DNA from: Parachlorella kessleri
Taxonomy: Eukaryota > Chlorophyta > Trebouxiophyceae > Chlorellales > Chlorellaceae
Direction: 5' to 3'
Length of the DNA stretch: 64,000 nt
Assembly: GCA_001598975.1 (NCBI GenBank)
Contig: BBXU01000824.1
Location: 1 to 64,000, forward strand
The translations under genes and the position numbers were made by a program. Every line of letters begins with the position of its first letter. Position 1 is the first letter of the stretch. The notes beneath the pieces were generated by a model that was given only the letters and a program-made list of their open reading frames with translations, searched no databases and had not been told where the DNA came from. Below, one piece after another: positions 1 to 12,700 of this stretch.

Positions 1-86
1 CCCCCCCCCCTCTGCCCTTTGGAACCAGCCAGGGTCTTGCCTGCCGCGCTGTCCACCCAGGTCTGACCAGGTGCGGTATTCTGCAG

Positions 87-953
87 GTGCCCCCGGAATG
101 CTCCCAGGATTTCAGGGAGGAGGCCACCGCCGCCTTTGCCCTGCTGCCCTCCCCGCTGCCCGCCATCGAGCAGCCGATGCCGCACCAGAAGCCGTGCACC
201 GCTGGCCCCGCCACGCGGCCCCCGCAGCTGAGGGCCAGCAGTGCGCTGGCGCCCGGCACGCTGCGCTCCGCTGCATCAGGCGCCAAGCCCCTGGACAGCT
301 CCTACTCTGCGGGGACGGCAAGGGAGCCCGGGCCGGGCTGGCTGCCCCGGTCAGCTGTAGAGGTGGGCGGAGCTTCGTCCGGTGGCAGCTTCTCTGTGAA
401 CATAGAGATAGGGGCTGGCGTGGAGCCAGGGGTGCCGCCACCGCTGCAGCAGATGGCGGCTAGGGCTGGGCTTGGCAGCGTGGGTGCAGCAGCCGCCGTC
501 CCGGAGGCTGGTGGGCCCCTGGGCCACGGCTCACGCAGACTCTCTGCAGGGAGCCAGGGGCTGCCGGCTGGGCCCCTGGCAACAGCCTTCAGGGCCAGCC
601 AAGCTGGGGCAGCAGCGCCGGCAGCGTCTGCAGCCTCGCCTGCGCAGCATGCAGCCGTGCAAGTAGGCCCACCGTCTCCAGCTCAGCAGCAGCTGCCGCC
701 GCCGCTGCCACTCTCACCAGCGCAGCAGCAGCAGGCGGCAGGAGGTGCGGTGGTGGCTTCGGCACCGCCCCTGGAGCGCGACTGGAGCCGCACCAGTGTG
801 GGCAGTGCAGGGGGGGCCAGCCTGCAGGGAGAGAGCAGCCGGGCACAGCTGGTGCCGCAGCTGCCAGCACACTACTCCAGTTACAGCCACAGCGAGGAAC
901 AGGCGGGGTACTCTGGTGCACAGGGCAGCTGGAAGCGACCCTGGAAGCCTTAG
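87..953 (+). CDS. Last exon of an unrecognised plus-strand gene, low-complexity C terminus (5' end outside window)
   Basis: A splice acceptor (polypyrimidine-poor, ending ttctgcag) lies at about 79-86 and the open frame then runs 288 codons to a TAG at 951-953. The encoded tail is rich in Ala, Gln, Pro, Ser and Gly with several short poly-Gln and poly-Ala runs, as in the disordered C-terminal extensions of algal kinases or regulators. No domain is recognisable, so no function is proposed. The rest of the protein must be encoded upstream of base 1. A TGTAA motif, the usual polyadenylation signal of green algae, occurs at 1106-1110, about 150 bases past the stop, which supports this being the real 3' end. 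Confidence 0.6.
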   Translation: MPPECSQDFREEATAAFALLPSPLPAIEQPMPHQKPCTAGPATRPPQLRASSALAPGTLRSAASGAKPLDSSYSAGTAREPGPGWLPRSAVEVGGASSGGSFSVNIEIGAGVEPGVPPPLQQMAARAGLGSVGAAAAVPEAGGPLGHGSRRLSAGSQGLPAGPLATAFRASQAGAAAPAASAASPAQHAAVQVGPPSPAQQQLPPPLPLSPAQQQQAAGGAVVASAPPLERDWSRTSVGSAGGASLQGESSRAQLVPQLPAHYSSYSHSEEQAGYSGAQGSWKRPWKP

Positions 954-1416
954 ATGGGTCCGCCAGAGCAGTGCAGTGTGCAAGCAAACCACAATGGACA
1001 GGCTAGATTCGGTAGCCCTTCTTCTGCGTCTTGGCTTACCTGCGTCTCTGTCACCTATGGCTTCCTCAGCCCAGGGCCTAGCCCCAAACCGGCTGGATGT
1101 GATACTGTAATACATTCATGGGCCTTCCATTGTGGCCTCGAAATTTGGCTGCTCAATCTTGCTCAATTTCTCATTATTTGCATGATTTTTCTAACCTGTT
1201 ATCCATTTTACACCTTGAAACATTGTGGCAATAAACATGCAATGTTGTTTCGTGCTAAGCGCGGTAGGAGGCAGGCAGCAAGACTGTGATTAGACATGCT
1301 GTGGAGGCGGCGCGCTTTGGAGTATAGCAACGAGGCTGGGATCAGACGAGGAGCATAATGAGGTCAGCAACAGGAGCAGACAGCCAAGCGAAGCATGGAC
1401 CAAAAATAACAGGAAG
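954..1416. other. Convergent 3' intergenic region
   Basis: It holds the 3' untranslated regions of the gene ending at 953 and of the minus-strand purN-type gene ending at 1417. The TGTAA at 1106-1110 is the only signal I can point to. The sequence is AT-richer than the flanking exons around 1140-1250. No coding potential was recognised. Confidence 0.6.
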
Positions 1417-3027
1417 CTAGTGAGCTGTCCACATGATGGGGATGCCATCTTCCCGCCAGGTGATGCGCCCGTCCACAAGGGCTGCCACACACTGGGGATA
1501 CAGCCGGTGCTCCTGCAGGCACACACACGCCAGGAGGAGGGCGGCAGCGTCAAGTACCTGGTTCCTCCGCACATGCCCCACATGGCAGCAAGAGCTTAAT
1601 GCCCCTGGAATCACGCTTTAGAAACCCAAGGTTGCGCTGCCTGTGCATCCCTTCGCACCGAGGGCGGAATGTTGCCAGTGCTGGCCCCGAGGACTGCACT
1701 TCATCCGCCGTTAGTGCTACACACCCTTGGAGCCACCGAGGCCACCAGCAGCTGCTATAGCCATCAGAACGGTCAAGGCTCCCAGGCAAGGCCCTCACGC
1801 CAGCCGCCGCAAGCCAACCCACCTCCTTGAGCACCCGGGCTGCTAGCTGCTGCGGAGTGTCTGTTGGGTAGACGGGCACGACTGCCTGAGCAAGAATGGG
1901 CCCTGCAAGCAAGCATGGGCGAGTAGCACCCGTAACCTCGGACGCCTACCAAGCCCCTTGGCAAGCATGACTTCTAAGCAGGCCCTGCCACAGGTGGACT
2001 CAGCCAAGAATGTACAGCGCCCACCCAATCTGCTCGACAAGGCAGGCTAGCGCGACTGCTGGACCAGCATGCATGCGCTGCATACCAAGACTTGGCAACC
2101 GCCGGCACTCACCAGTGTCGTATTCTTCATCCACGAAGTGGATTGTAGGGCCCGAGAACCGCGCTCCCGAGGCGATGACAGCTGCGTGCACCTTCTGCCC
2201 GTAGTACCCCTTGCCCCCAAAGGAGGGCAGCAGGCCGGGGTGTATGTTCAGGATGCTGCGCTTGAAGGCGCGCACCAGGTCGCAGGGTATGAGCTTCAGG
2301 TACCCCGCCAGCACCACACAGTCCACCTGCAGGCACACAGTTCCGAGCTGGGCTGGTTAGCTCGGCTCTTGCCTGCGAGTAGAGTGCGTGGGGGGTATGC
2401 AGCGCTGGGCGAGCTGGTTAGGGACCTCAAGGCGCGATGGGTGTAGGTCAATAGGGCCAGCGCCAGGGGTCCAGGGACTGTTGTCATGGGTGTCGGACAG
2501 TGACTGCCACAAAACTGGATCAAGAGCAAACAGAGCCGGAAGGCCACAACGACACATCACCGCAGGTCCTGTACCTGATGTTCATTCCTCAGCGCCACAA
2601 TCAGCTGCTCTGCTGTCAGGCCTGCTGAAGGGTCGGCCTTTGGTGCGGGGTAGGTGATGGTGGGGATGCCTTGGCTCTGTGCATAATGGCAGCCTCCACA
2701 AGTTGGGGCGTTGCTGACCACTACGGCCACCTCTCCGTTTATCTGGCCATCAAGGACTGCCGAGTGGATAGCCTTCAAGTTGCTGCCGCCGCCCGATACA
2801 AACACCGCCAGGCGCTTCTTTGGGGCGTCAGGGACGTTGACTGGCACTGCAGGTGGGGGTTGGGCCGCCGCTGAGCAGAATCTGCTACATCCTCTCCGCT
2901 TGGTAGGGCGATGCTGCAGTGAGGCTGCAAAGCTGCGCTGTAAAGCCGTCATGGGAGGCTGCAGCCTGCATGCCACTAGCATGCGAGCAGCAGTCGCCGG
3001 CGCCCTATGAAGCCTGGCCTGCACCAT
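1417..3027 (-). CDS. purN: Phosphoribosylglycinamide formyltransferase (GAR transformylase, PurN type), likely plastid-targeted
   Basis: Catalyses formyl transfer from 10-formyl-tetrahydrofolate to GAR in purine synthesis. Four exons: 3027-2575, 2326-2113, 1902-1823, 1512-1417, all GT-AG, with matching phases. Family marks are the N-terminal nucleotide-binding segment LAVFVSGGGSNLKAI, the core VVLAGYLKLI, the catalytic Asn-His pair in NIHPGLLPSFGGKG, the catalytic Asp region HFVDEEYDTG, and the C-terminal EHRLYPQCV helix. Roughly 80 residues precede the first strand and are rich in Arg, Ala and Ser, consistent with a transit peptide, as expected for plant purine synthesis. ATG at 3027 was chosen; an in-frame ATG at 2982 is an alternative. 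The length after the leader agrees with bacterial PurN (about 210 residues). Nothing in the sequence indicates regulation. Confidence 0.93.
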
Positions 3028-4572
3028 TTTGCATGTGTGCAATACTTAACCATCAGCATGCATCGGAGCACTGCAGAGAAGTGCCGAGAGCGCGCAAGCC
3101 ATGCTGGGCATGTCCTGCCGGAACTTGAACCAGCGCCGCCAGGTCTGCTCATGGGTCTGCCATTGCGCAACGAGCATGCTAGGACCCCTCAAGGGTCTGA
3201 GATTCCGTCACGAATGATTCTGCCATTTCCTATTGCTCTGCCCTGTGGGGCCAGGTTGTGGTGTGCTCGGTACCGGACCCCAACTCAAGACTCAACGCCC
3301 CAAACTCAGAGTGAAGTCACAGAAGGGTGCCTTCACAAGAGCGCTTACCCCATCAGGGATGACTATACCACTTGCAAATCCACCATCTGTGCGTTCCAAT
3401 CTGGTCTGGCGGCTGCAAAACTGCACGTTGCGACACAATGCCTTCGCATCACGACCTGTCAAACCTACTTGCCGAGCGTCTGCGGCAACGGAAAAAATAT
3501 GAAATGTATACAGTAGATGAACTGAGGCTGCACAACCACAAGGACAGTGCTTGGATAGCTGTGGAGGGCAAGGCAAGCTGGCCTGGGGTCAATCTGCGCG
3601 GCTTTGAGGAGGCTTGCAAGCAAGATGATGGTTCAAACTGCAATCTGCGACTGCAGCACGACCAATGCCGCTGTGCAGGTTTATGATATTACACACCATG
3701 TACAGACACACAAGGGTTGGACCTGCGGCTGTGCTGTCAGCACCCTTATGGCCACCCTGCGAGTCCTAGGTGAGTATCTCTGCAGACTGCAGGACAGCGT
3801 TTCCTCGTATCTTGTGTACAATGGTGGAAGTCTGTGTTATGCACGTCAAGCTTGAACAGCCGTACAAATTGCTTCCCTCCCTGTGCTCGAACTCTAGCAG
3901 AGATCTGCTTATTGGTGCAGCTAGCACCCGCCAAACTGCTGTCTGACCCCTTCTTGTCACGTGCATCGCATCTGAGAGTGTCTGCACCTGCTGCAGGCAC
4001 AGATTGCACCGAGGAAGTGCTCGGCGTGCATAGCACGTTAGCCATGAAGCAGTTGCAGCCCTACATGATTGGGGAGTTGACACAAGAGACAGCAGCTTGC
4101 AACCGGGACCACAAGCAATGAAACGTTTTGTAGGGTAACAGCCGGTGTATGCTAGCTTTGGAGTGCTCATTTGGGTACCGCCAAAGCGTGTTCCTTTGTG
4201 CATTGAACTTATTCCTGCTATTGATCGCCCGCTCGATTCTTCGATGAACCCACCAAGGCTTGAAAAGGCCTGTTCTGCACCTTCCTGCTGTCCTTCTTTG
4301 CTCATGCGTCACGCTCACCAACCACAAGAACATGGCGTAAAACTCTCGTGTTTCTTGGCTCCAAACAAGGAGGGCTCACTGTAGGTCTTGATGCAAGGTA
4401 GACTGCAGCTTGTACCAATCGGTGCATACTGCTCGGTGCATGCTGCTGCTGGCTGCCACGTACGGGCCAAGCTCCCGACAACATGCGCTCAGGTTGCCAA
4501 CCAATTAGTTAGCGACCTCACCACTCCCCAAAAGGCGCCCAGTCACGCCTGGGCTTTGCAAGGGAAGTGCGG
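3028..4572. other. Intergenic region (5' side of purN, 3' side of APC6)
   Basis: Contains the purN promoter side and the 3' flank of APC6. Open frames here have no family signal and no plausible splice structure. One copy of a short dispersed repeat sits at 3927-3968 on the minus strand. Otherwise I see nothing that can be named. Confidence 0.5.
3927..3968 (-). repeat. Short dispersed repeat type 2, copy 1
   Basis: On the minus strand the segment contains atgcacgtgacaagaagggg followed by tcagacag and a tgtggcggg-like end. It matches the right part of the copy at 55181-55236 and the core of the copy at 29568-29603. It is not associated with any open frame that I accept. Confidence 0.6.
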
Positions 4573-7500
4573 TCAGCCTCCCAAGCGCAGCATGTCCCTG
4601 AAGCGTTCGCTGTCCTCCTCCACCGCCAGCGCCAGCATGTCCGTGGTGAACACGTCCTCCGGCCGCAGCCCCAGGGCCTGCACACGCGTTTACCAGGAGG
4701 GGACTTGGCTACTATGAAGAAACCCCTGCCCCCAAGGCTCAAGCATGGCTGGATGGCGAGGCATGACTGTGCTCCCCGCAACCGTTGCATCTACCCTGAA
4801 AGGCCGGACGACAACAGAGCATTCATAAGAACTATAACCAACAATTTCACGCATGCGCATGTGTCTGTCAAACCCATGTGTGCAGAACAGCGGCAAACGG
4901 CCATTTCCCTCACAGGCACGGCTGCTCACGACTGCCCCAGCCCCGAGACACACCAATCTCACAAGCTCCCCCCGCACCTTGTGATAGTTGTCAATCGCCT
5001 TGTCCAGGTCCCCCATCAGGTGGTAGGTGTAGCCCACCGCAGTATACGTGCCCGGCTGCCCAGGCACAAAGCCCAGCGCCCTGTGGTAGCACTCCAGGGC
5101 CTCCGCCCAGCGCCGCAGCTTGCGCAGCGCGTGGCCCAGGTTGGTCAGTGTCGGCTCCCAGGCTACACCAAGCACAGCCGCGCCGTCCGCATGAGACAGT
5201 GGGGAGTGCTTGCTTGGCTGCCGTCCAACACTACCCAGCTGCATGGCTCGCCGCAACCCCTACCAAAAACAGCTGCTGCCCGCCCGAGCACCACCCACCC
5301 CGGTAAGACAGAGAAGCTGCTATGCAGGGGCAATGCTAGATATCAGCAGCCGCACTAACACCCAAGAAGCTGGGAACCATCCGCGGCACAGTCTCCAGAG
5401 AAGCAGCGCTCACGGGGAAAACACACTCACTGGCGCTGAGGGCCCCCGGCACCACATCCAGCGCCTTCTGCAGCCAGGCTGCCGCCGCCTCGTACTGCCG
5501 GTTGCGGTAGGCCAGCACGCCCAGCTCGTTGGCGACCAGCGGGTCGGAGGGGCACAGCTTCTGGGCCTGGGACAACAACAAAGCATCCTACTGTTCCGAT
5601 CACAACAGGTCCTTCGGCAACCAAATCGATGCTCACTACGCCTCACGCCCATGCCCCACACTGCAATGTGAGTCACTGGCCCATCGCAAGCCGCGACCAC
5701 CCAGCCGGCTTAGCCCTAATGCAACCAACAGATGAAACATCCAAACCATTGTCCGCATTTGGGAGCAGGTGATGTGGGCGGGATCGATGCGGCCCTCCCA
5801 TCCAAGCTCTGCTGTGCAGCACCCACCCACCCACCTACCCACCTGCAGGAACATCTGCTCCGCCAAGTGGAGGTTGTTCATGCGCTGGTACTCCATGCCC
5901 ATGCCCATCAGCGGCATGTGCAGCCCAGGGAACAGGCGGTTGGCGGTCCGGTAGGCTGCCATGGCCTGCACGGCATAGGCAGGCCCAGTGGCTGACTAGT
6001 CACGGTGTGGTGCCACTACCCAACGAATCGTGTCCGTGTCACAACTATTGGTGCTTGTGTATGAGCTCAGGTCAGCGCTGCCTCAGCAACCAACATGCAC
6101 AGTGACACAGCGGGATGCTCCCACACTCACGGCCATCGTCTTGACATAAGCAGCTTCTTTCCCATCATTCGAAACCCCCCCCACCCCACCACACACACAC
6201 ACACGCACGCGCGCACGCACGCACACACACCTGGTCACTCTCATCCTGTGCCGCAAAGGCATGGCCGAACCCAATCCAAGCGGGCACAAAGCGCCTGTCC
6301 AGCGTGGTTGCCTTGCCAAAGTGGCGCCGCGCTGCCTCGTACTGCTGCGTGCACATGTAGTAGCAGCCCACAGCAAACCAGGAGACAGCCTTGTCAGGGT
6401 GGCCCTCCGCCAGCCTGCAGGGCCACGCGAAGCAAGAAGAAACGACAATGAGGTAGGCACCACAGAGACCTGGTAGGTCCATGATTCTACCAGCAGGTAC
6501 CACTTGGGCACCGCCGCACCTTCAACTGCACAAGACAGCAAATGATTGCGATCTGATATCCCAACGCTGCCAACCAGCCCTGCAAGCAATTTAACGCGAG
6601 AGGCAGCCAGCGGCCATGGCGGTTCTCCACCAGGTTTCCTCTGTATTTGTGTTCCGCAAGGAACAAGCCCTGCAGCTCGTGGCACCACAGCCCACTACAG
6701 ACCTGCAGGCGGTACTCACTTGTGGGCTCGCACGAACAAGTCGTTTTTCTTGCGGAGCTCAAGGGCTGATGCCAGGTGTGAGGGCAGGCACTCGAAGGCG
6801 TAGGGGTCCCGTTCCAAGGCGGCACTTGTCAGGTCATAGCACTCCTGATACAAGCCCCTGAAAGGACGAGGCGCCGCGGGGTGCATCAAAAGGCTTGTAC
6901 AGTTACATCATTATTACTACTGCAGCAATCAGCCTCAGCAATCATGTACCAAGAGCGGGCAGACATGCGCATAGCACAAAACGCCTGACAGCTGCTATTA
7001 GACTGCCCTCCCCCGTACTCTGGAATTAGTCCTCCGCGTAACACAACTTGGGCTGCTTTGCAAGTTCAGCCACTGCGGCGCACAAAGCGCAGGCAGCCTG
7101 CCTGCCTGCCTGCAGCGGGTAGCACCCACACACGCTCACCTGTGATACAGCAGGTCCGCTCTGCAAGCAATCACGTCAAGGTTGTCCTGCAGGCCCCAGC
7201 CCGGTGACGCTGCCACAACCGCTGCTGCGCTGGATGCCGACGGCGGCTCCTCCTCAACTGGACTCAGTCCCGCCATGGGCTGCGGCTGCGCATCGCCCCC
7301 TGCAACGCAGAAATCATACTAGGGCGGTCAACAGGATGAGTACAAATTGCAAATGACCTGAATGAGAGGAGGCAATGATGGGGTGACATGCAGCACATGT
7401 GCCGCAGACTTGTAACCCCACGGCTGTGGTGGCACGGCCATTGACACATTTGCAAGACCTTGTGCAGTGAGCCAGCTCTGCCAGTACCTATTTTTGTGGG

Positions 7501-9038
7501 GGTCTGCACTGGTTTCAAGCGTGATGTTGCTGCCGCTGCTGCCCCCGCTGCCCCTGCTGGTTGCTGCTGCTGTTGCCGGTTGGGTGGCTCGTTTTCAAGC
7601 GCATCTGCATCACACGCCAGGGCAGGATGAGTAGCTCTGTCATGATGCAGTATAAGCATCACTGCGCCAGCACCAGGCCGCCCCGGCCCCTTGGCAAAGT
7701 GCTCCACCAGGCAGCAATAGAGCCAGGAGCTGGCGCGTTAGCACTGACAACAAGCGCCATAGCATCGGCCCTGCACCCTTAGATTGCAGTACCTTCAGGG
7801 TCTCACTGCCCATCCATAGTCTGCCCACCTAGGATTGCCTCGGTGCTGCGGCCCTGCTCATACTTTTTACACTTGCTGCGGTACAGCAGGCGCAGCCACT
7901 CGTGGGTGGGCGGGATAGGGAGGCTGGCCACCAGCACAAGCTCCTCCTCGTTTGTCAGCTTGTGGCTCTCAACAAGCTGCTGGAAGGCCTGCGGAGGTCG
8001 GGGGAGCGGAGCCGAGCACTAGACAAGTTGAGATAGGCACTTACCGGCATGCCACAATGTGGGATGACGGGCAGCACCCCGTCTCTGGCACCACCTCGCA
8101 AGGACTCTCTCATCCCTGCCAATGACCAGCGTGAGCACAAGTCCTCTGCCTTGGCTGGCATGCCTGCTTGCGCAAGGAAAGTCCCCTTGATAGGAGTATT
8201 GTGGCCTCACCCACAGCATGCAGTACACTCTTAAGTATGCCCTCTCCAGGAGCACCCAACCTCACCTCATAGTTGAAAGGGTCTAACGTCAGGGCTGCTC
8301 GGAACCACTTGGTGGCCCTTGGATAGTTTTCCAGCGCATCATAAACCTGCCGCACACCACAGGAGCTCTCAATCACACTATCTCAAACTGCACATGCCTC
8401 TTTGCAGAGGGAGGCGGACTGGGCAAACAAAGCCGGCTTTGGCAGTTAAGCACAGGGTGGGCCACAACTGCCAACAGACAGGGGAGGCCAGTGCCCACCT
8501 GCCCGCGCAGTAGGCAAACTACTGACAAGTAGTTAATGGTTCCGGGCGCTAAGCGGGGCATTGGAAAGTTTAGCTCCGACGGCTCCTCAACATTAAGCCC
8601 ACCCAGCATCTCCAAGCACTCTTCCCACTCTTTGCACTCCGCTAGACACCTGTAACCAGGCAACTGAGATATGGCACGTGCAACTCGCACTTGCAGCCTT
8701 TGGCCGACGCAGGTTTCCCAGCTTGGTAATGCACGCCGGCCTGCTGCCCTGTCTGTAGGTCTGTCTGTCTATAGCAGCCCCCAGGGCGCTCCTTACTTGG
8801 CCGCCAGGTATCTGAAGCGCAGGTCCTTCTCCACAAAGCCTGTGTTCTTCAGCAGCGTCAAGCAGCGCCGGTACTGGCCGTTCAGGAAGAAGGCCTGGGC
8901 CAAAGTGTACACCTCGGTCGCAGCATAGTTAGAGAGTGTGACAACTTTGTCAGCCCAAAAGATGGCTGCTGAGTAGAGATGCTTCGCCAGGCAGTCGTGG
9001 ACAAGTTGCCTCAGTTGACTGATTGAGTCAGCCATCAT
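4573..9038 (-). CDS. CDC16: Anaphase-promoting complex subunit 6 (APC6/CDC16), TPR protein
   Basis: A core TPR scaffold subunit of the nuclear APC/C ubiquitin ligase that drives mitotic exit. Twelve exons: 9038-8797, 8649-8499, 8346-8266, 7988-7829, 7604-7488, 7299-7140, 6857-6720, 6414-6231, 5965-5843, 5566-5431, 5162-4978, 4677-4573. The total is 1782 nt, 593 residues. Recognition rests on colinear CDC16 blocks: DCLAKHLYSAAIFWADKV near the N terminus, DLRFRYLAAK, then the TPR array with VSWFAVGCYYM, ATTLDRRFVPAWIGFGHAFA, MPLMGMGMEYQRMNN and PTLTNLGHALRKL. Between about residues 210 and 270 there is a Gln/Ala-rich insert not present in animal orthologues. Start is ATG-ATG at 9038-9033. All introns are GT-AG. 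The donor after exon 8 lies inside a (GT)n microsatellite at 6190-6230. Confidence 0.93.
6188..6230. repeat. (CA)n/(GT)n microsatellite at a splice donor
   Basis: A run of CA dinucleotides with a few CG interruptions. It sits directly against exon 8 of APC6, so the GT donor of that intron is the first unit of the repeat on the minus strand. Confidence 0.9.
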
Positions 9039-9710
9039 GCAGCTTAGCTTCGCTAAAGCAGCGGTGGTTCATGAAACAGAAAGGTCAGGAGAAGCATGCT
9101 GATGATGTAGGCCCAAGCCTTGCGGAAGGCCCAGCCAAGGGTGCCATGACTAACATGAGGTAATCACCTTGGATGGGGGATTGCTTGGCTGCCAGGACGT
9201 AGGGTAGGGCGTAACAGTTGACACAGGCCACGCTTTCTACATCTTGCTTAAATAGGGCATAATGGCAGGTACAGGACAAGCTGACAGTGACAATTGCCCT
9301 CCGCACTCTTGGCAGCAGTCGCTTTCAAATACAACCGACCATCTGACAGCCAACCCAGTACCTGCACTAGCAACTCCACCTTTATCATTTCGCAACAGAG
9401 CCCTGAATGGGTAAAATGAGGAAACTAATACCACTGCTCCCGCGGAGAAACACGGCAAACCCCCAGTTAAACGCCATAAAAAGAGGCGAGATCAGTGGAC
9501 GTGAACTATGGTAATGCCGAGTGCGTGAAGTCATAAGCAAGCACAGAATATTGCTGAAGGCCGTACAAACACAAGGGACTTCACCTCGATCAATGAAACG
9601 GGTGGTGACACGACATCTATAAACAATTGCAGTGCCATAGGCAGCCGCTTCCCATACACTAAATGTGTACCTCTCCGCCACTGCGGCCTTCTCTCTGTGT
9701 GCAAGCGACC
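9039..9710. other. Intergenic region between APC6 and the carboxypeptidase
   Basis: Both neighbours are on the minus strand, so this holds the APC6 promoter and the carboxypeptidase 3' end. No credible exon or repeat was seen. Confidence 0.5.
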
Positions 9711-12700
9711 TTATCGCAGCTGGGGCACCACAGCCAGCACAGCATCAAGCATGCTGCCGCCCAGCCTTGCCGCCCGCTCCGGGGACCAGCCTTGAAGTGG
9801 GTCTGGAGAGTCTGCGGTGTCCTTGAACGGCATCTGCAGCAGGGCGCGAAGCACGACTAAGCCCTGGGTGAGCCTCGCCTGTGCCTTCTCAGATAGCTGG
9901 GAGGCACCATGTCACAAGGAACAGCACTGTGCCGTTACATCAACGCACTGACAACCACCAGCGCCTTGGTTGTCAAGTCAGGGCTGTCACTCAATCAGCA
10001 AGCAAAGCACGCTGTAGGGAGCAACGCCGAGCACACCGGCAGGGTGCGATAATCGAACGCACCTCCAGGGTGACAGCCAGGCAGTCAAAACGCTCGCCCA
10101 CCTGCATACCAGGGTATACAGATGCAGGGTCGGACAAGTAGTCCCCTATGTTAATGCAAAGCCACCCAAAGCCGCGCTAAACGGCAGACATAAAAGCATC
10201 ACTAGGAAGCAGGGAATTTTGGTGCAAACATGGTAAAATAAGCCAGAGTCGATGTTAAGCCTTGCACGGCGAACCCAATGCTTGGCACCGGCGACCGGGG
10301 CTGCTCAAGTCCTAGCCAGAGTTGCCAAGGGGTTAGCTGCCTGGCGCAACCCTGAGCTTACATGTTTGGAGCAGAGCTTCATGTTTGCCCTGCCAGGAGA
10401 ATCAGTGCCGTAGCCGTATCTTGTCTGGAAGTCAGGGGACGCGCTCTGGAACGCGCTGCTGAAGCTGTCATGAAGCCCCGCCAGCCTGCCGGCAGCAGCA
10501 GCCACACCTTTGCTATTGAGGGGGAATGTCTTGTATCCAAACCAGCAGCCATTGCCGCAACATTCCCGTTGCCCGCAACCCGCTCTCACCACCACAATCA
10601 GGCCCGAAACTGCTGGGCTACAGGTCGTGCTGGAAAAAGCAGCCAGCACCCTGTCCACCAGGCTGCAAGTTTGTTCAAGAGGCCCTCCGCTTACCTGGGG
10701 CCCCAGGATGGGATGCCATGGTTGCCCACCACAAAGTTGTAAGGCAGAGCCTCATCGCCTGCGCAGGTGGCAGGAGCACACAGCCCAGCATGATGACTTG
10801 TCTGCATTTCTACCTAGGGGGGCTGTGCTGGTGTGTGTGTTGGGGGGGGGGGGGAGAGGGGCTCACACAAACTCCCAAGTAGAAAGACGCCATCCAGGCT
10901 GGGCGTGTCTAGGACCACTCACCATGTACGTCCACCAGCATGTCACAGCCCGTCTCCTCCATCTTCTCCCGCACGAGGTAGACCTGTACCAAGCACAGCC
11001 CACAGAAGCCTTGGTCAAGACCTGGTGGTGCTAATATAGGAGGGCTCGTGCCAGAAGAAGATCATTGATCGGTGGCAAGTTGTGTTTGAGCTGGTACTTC
11101 CCTAGGCCACCACTGAGCTCCACATGGACGGCCAGCCTAGCCACACCCACCAAAATGCCGATGTGCAGGGTGCCTGGCTCACCTCAGGGCTTCGGTCTAG
11201 GCAGGGGTGGGCCCACTCCCGATTCAGGTTGGCCCCGGCAGCATTGGTGCGCAAGTGGCCCCTCCAGGTGCCATCTGCAGCAGCTCCCACCCTCTCACCA
11301 CAGCACAGGAGCAGACGCCATGACAGAAGTCAGCAGGACAAACAGACATCACCATTCATTGCAACCACGCCTCCTTACAGCTCGGACATATCAACTCCCA
11401 TGGCCAACCACTGAGGTAAGTTGGCTGTGAGGCTGTGTTCAGGCACCCGTGAGGCTATGCTTCACCCAACTTACTCCGGTAGTCCAAGCTTACCAGGGTT
11501 AATATTTGGGACCTGCAGCAGGAAAGGCAGGCACCTGATGACACAAACTGACAGCCGCGCCGCACGCACGCCGCACCGTCCAAAATTCCCACGTCCTTTG
11601 TTTACAAGATATCGCGTTTCGCAAGTAGATCGACATGTAAAGAAGGCATTTGCACATTGCATTCGGCAGCCACGCACTGCCAGAAACAATTAGAGGAAGC
11701 AATGGGCAGTGAAGCCTGCCAGCTGACACCCGCAGGAGCCCTCTGGGCACTCACCACATAGAACACCGTCTCTTGCAGCAGTTTGCGTGACGTGGCATCA
11801 TGGCGGTCTAGCAGCCTGCGCAGCATCCCCTCCGCAAACCACTCCGCCATGCTCTCCCCCGGGTGCTGCCTGGCAACCACCCACACTGTCCGCTTGCCAG
11901 GCCCCGGCGTGCCTATGGGCACGGGACAAAAGGGCAGGCATCAGATAGTTGTAGGCAGCAGCATGCCGCGAGGCGCTGGTTAACAGCCAGGGGATGTGGG
12001 TGACGGCACGACAGCTGATGCTCCTCGCCGCGGCCATTCGCCTGCCCTTAACCAACAGGTGCATCCCTGAGCAGGGAATCTCGATCAAAGTGCACAGCCA
12101 TTAGAACAAAGACACTACGCTGCACACCAGAAACGCACTCCAGCCTCTCAGCCACCCCAAGTAATCGACGTCAGCTCCCCAGGCCACATGCCTCCCACCA
12201 GGCTCAGCACGGCCCAGCACGCACCCACTCTGAGCACATCCAGGTCGTGCCCATCCAGTGTCTCCCCCACCATCTCCAGCTCCACCAGCTCGTGGCACTG
12301 CAGCTCAGCCACCAGGCTGCACAACCACCGGCACAAGCACCAGTACGTGAGAGCCTTGACTGAAGCTGGAAAGTACGCTGACTGCAGCCGGCGTGAAAGA
12401 AGGCGTGAGTTCCAAGCCTACATATCAGCTTGGGCAGCGAGGACATGGAAACCAGTGACAAAACCAACACAGCAAAGCACCCAATAATGGCTTGGGTGGC
12501 ACCACGTCCACGACTCTGCTTACCTTTGGTGGCGCTCATAAGTGTAGGGGGCAAAGTAAGCATAGTACACTGCGCCCTGCACGCATAACGTACAAGAAGG
12601 GATTGACCGAGGCGCAGAAATAGTACAGATACAGCGTAAGTCTCAACCGTCAGGCGCGCTGCAGACCCCTTGACCCCCATCTCTATCCATACATGTACTG

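Noticed and set aside
3028..3042. Start of the purN-type gene at 3042
   Set aside because: The codon there is TTG; ATG 3027 is the first real start.
3766..4305. 179-codon minus-strand open frame
   Set aside because: No family motif, no splice context, and it contains the type 2 repeat in its middle; treated as chance.
10838..10856. Poly-G tracts (also near 27431 and 46628)
   Set aside because: Simple homopolymers in introns, possibly sequencing-sensitive; no function inferred.
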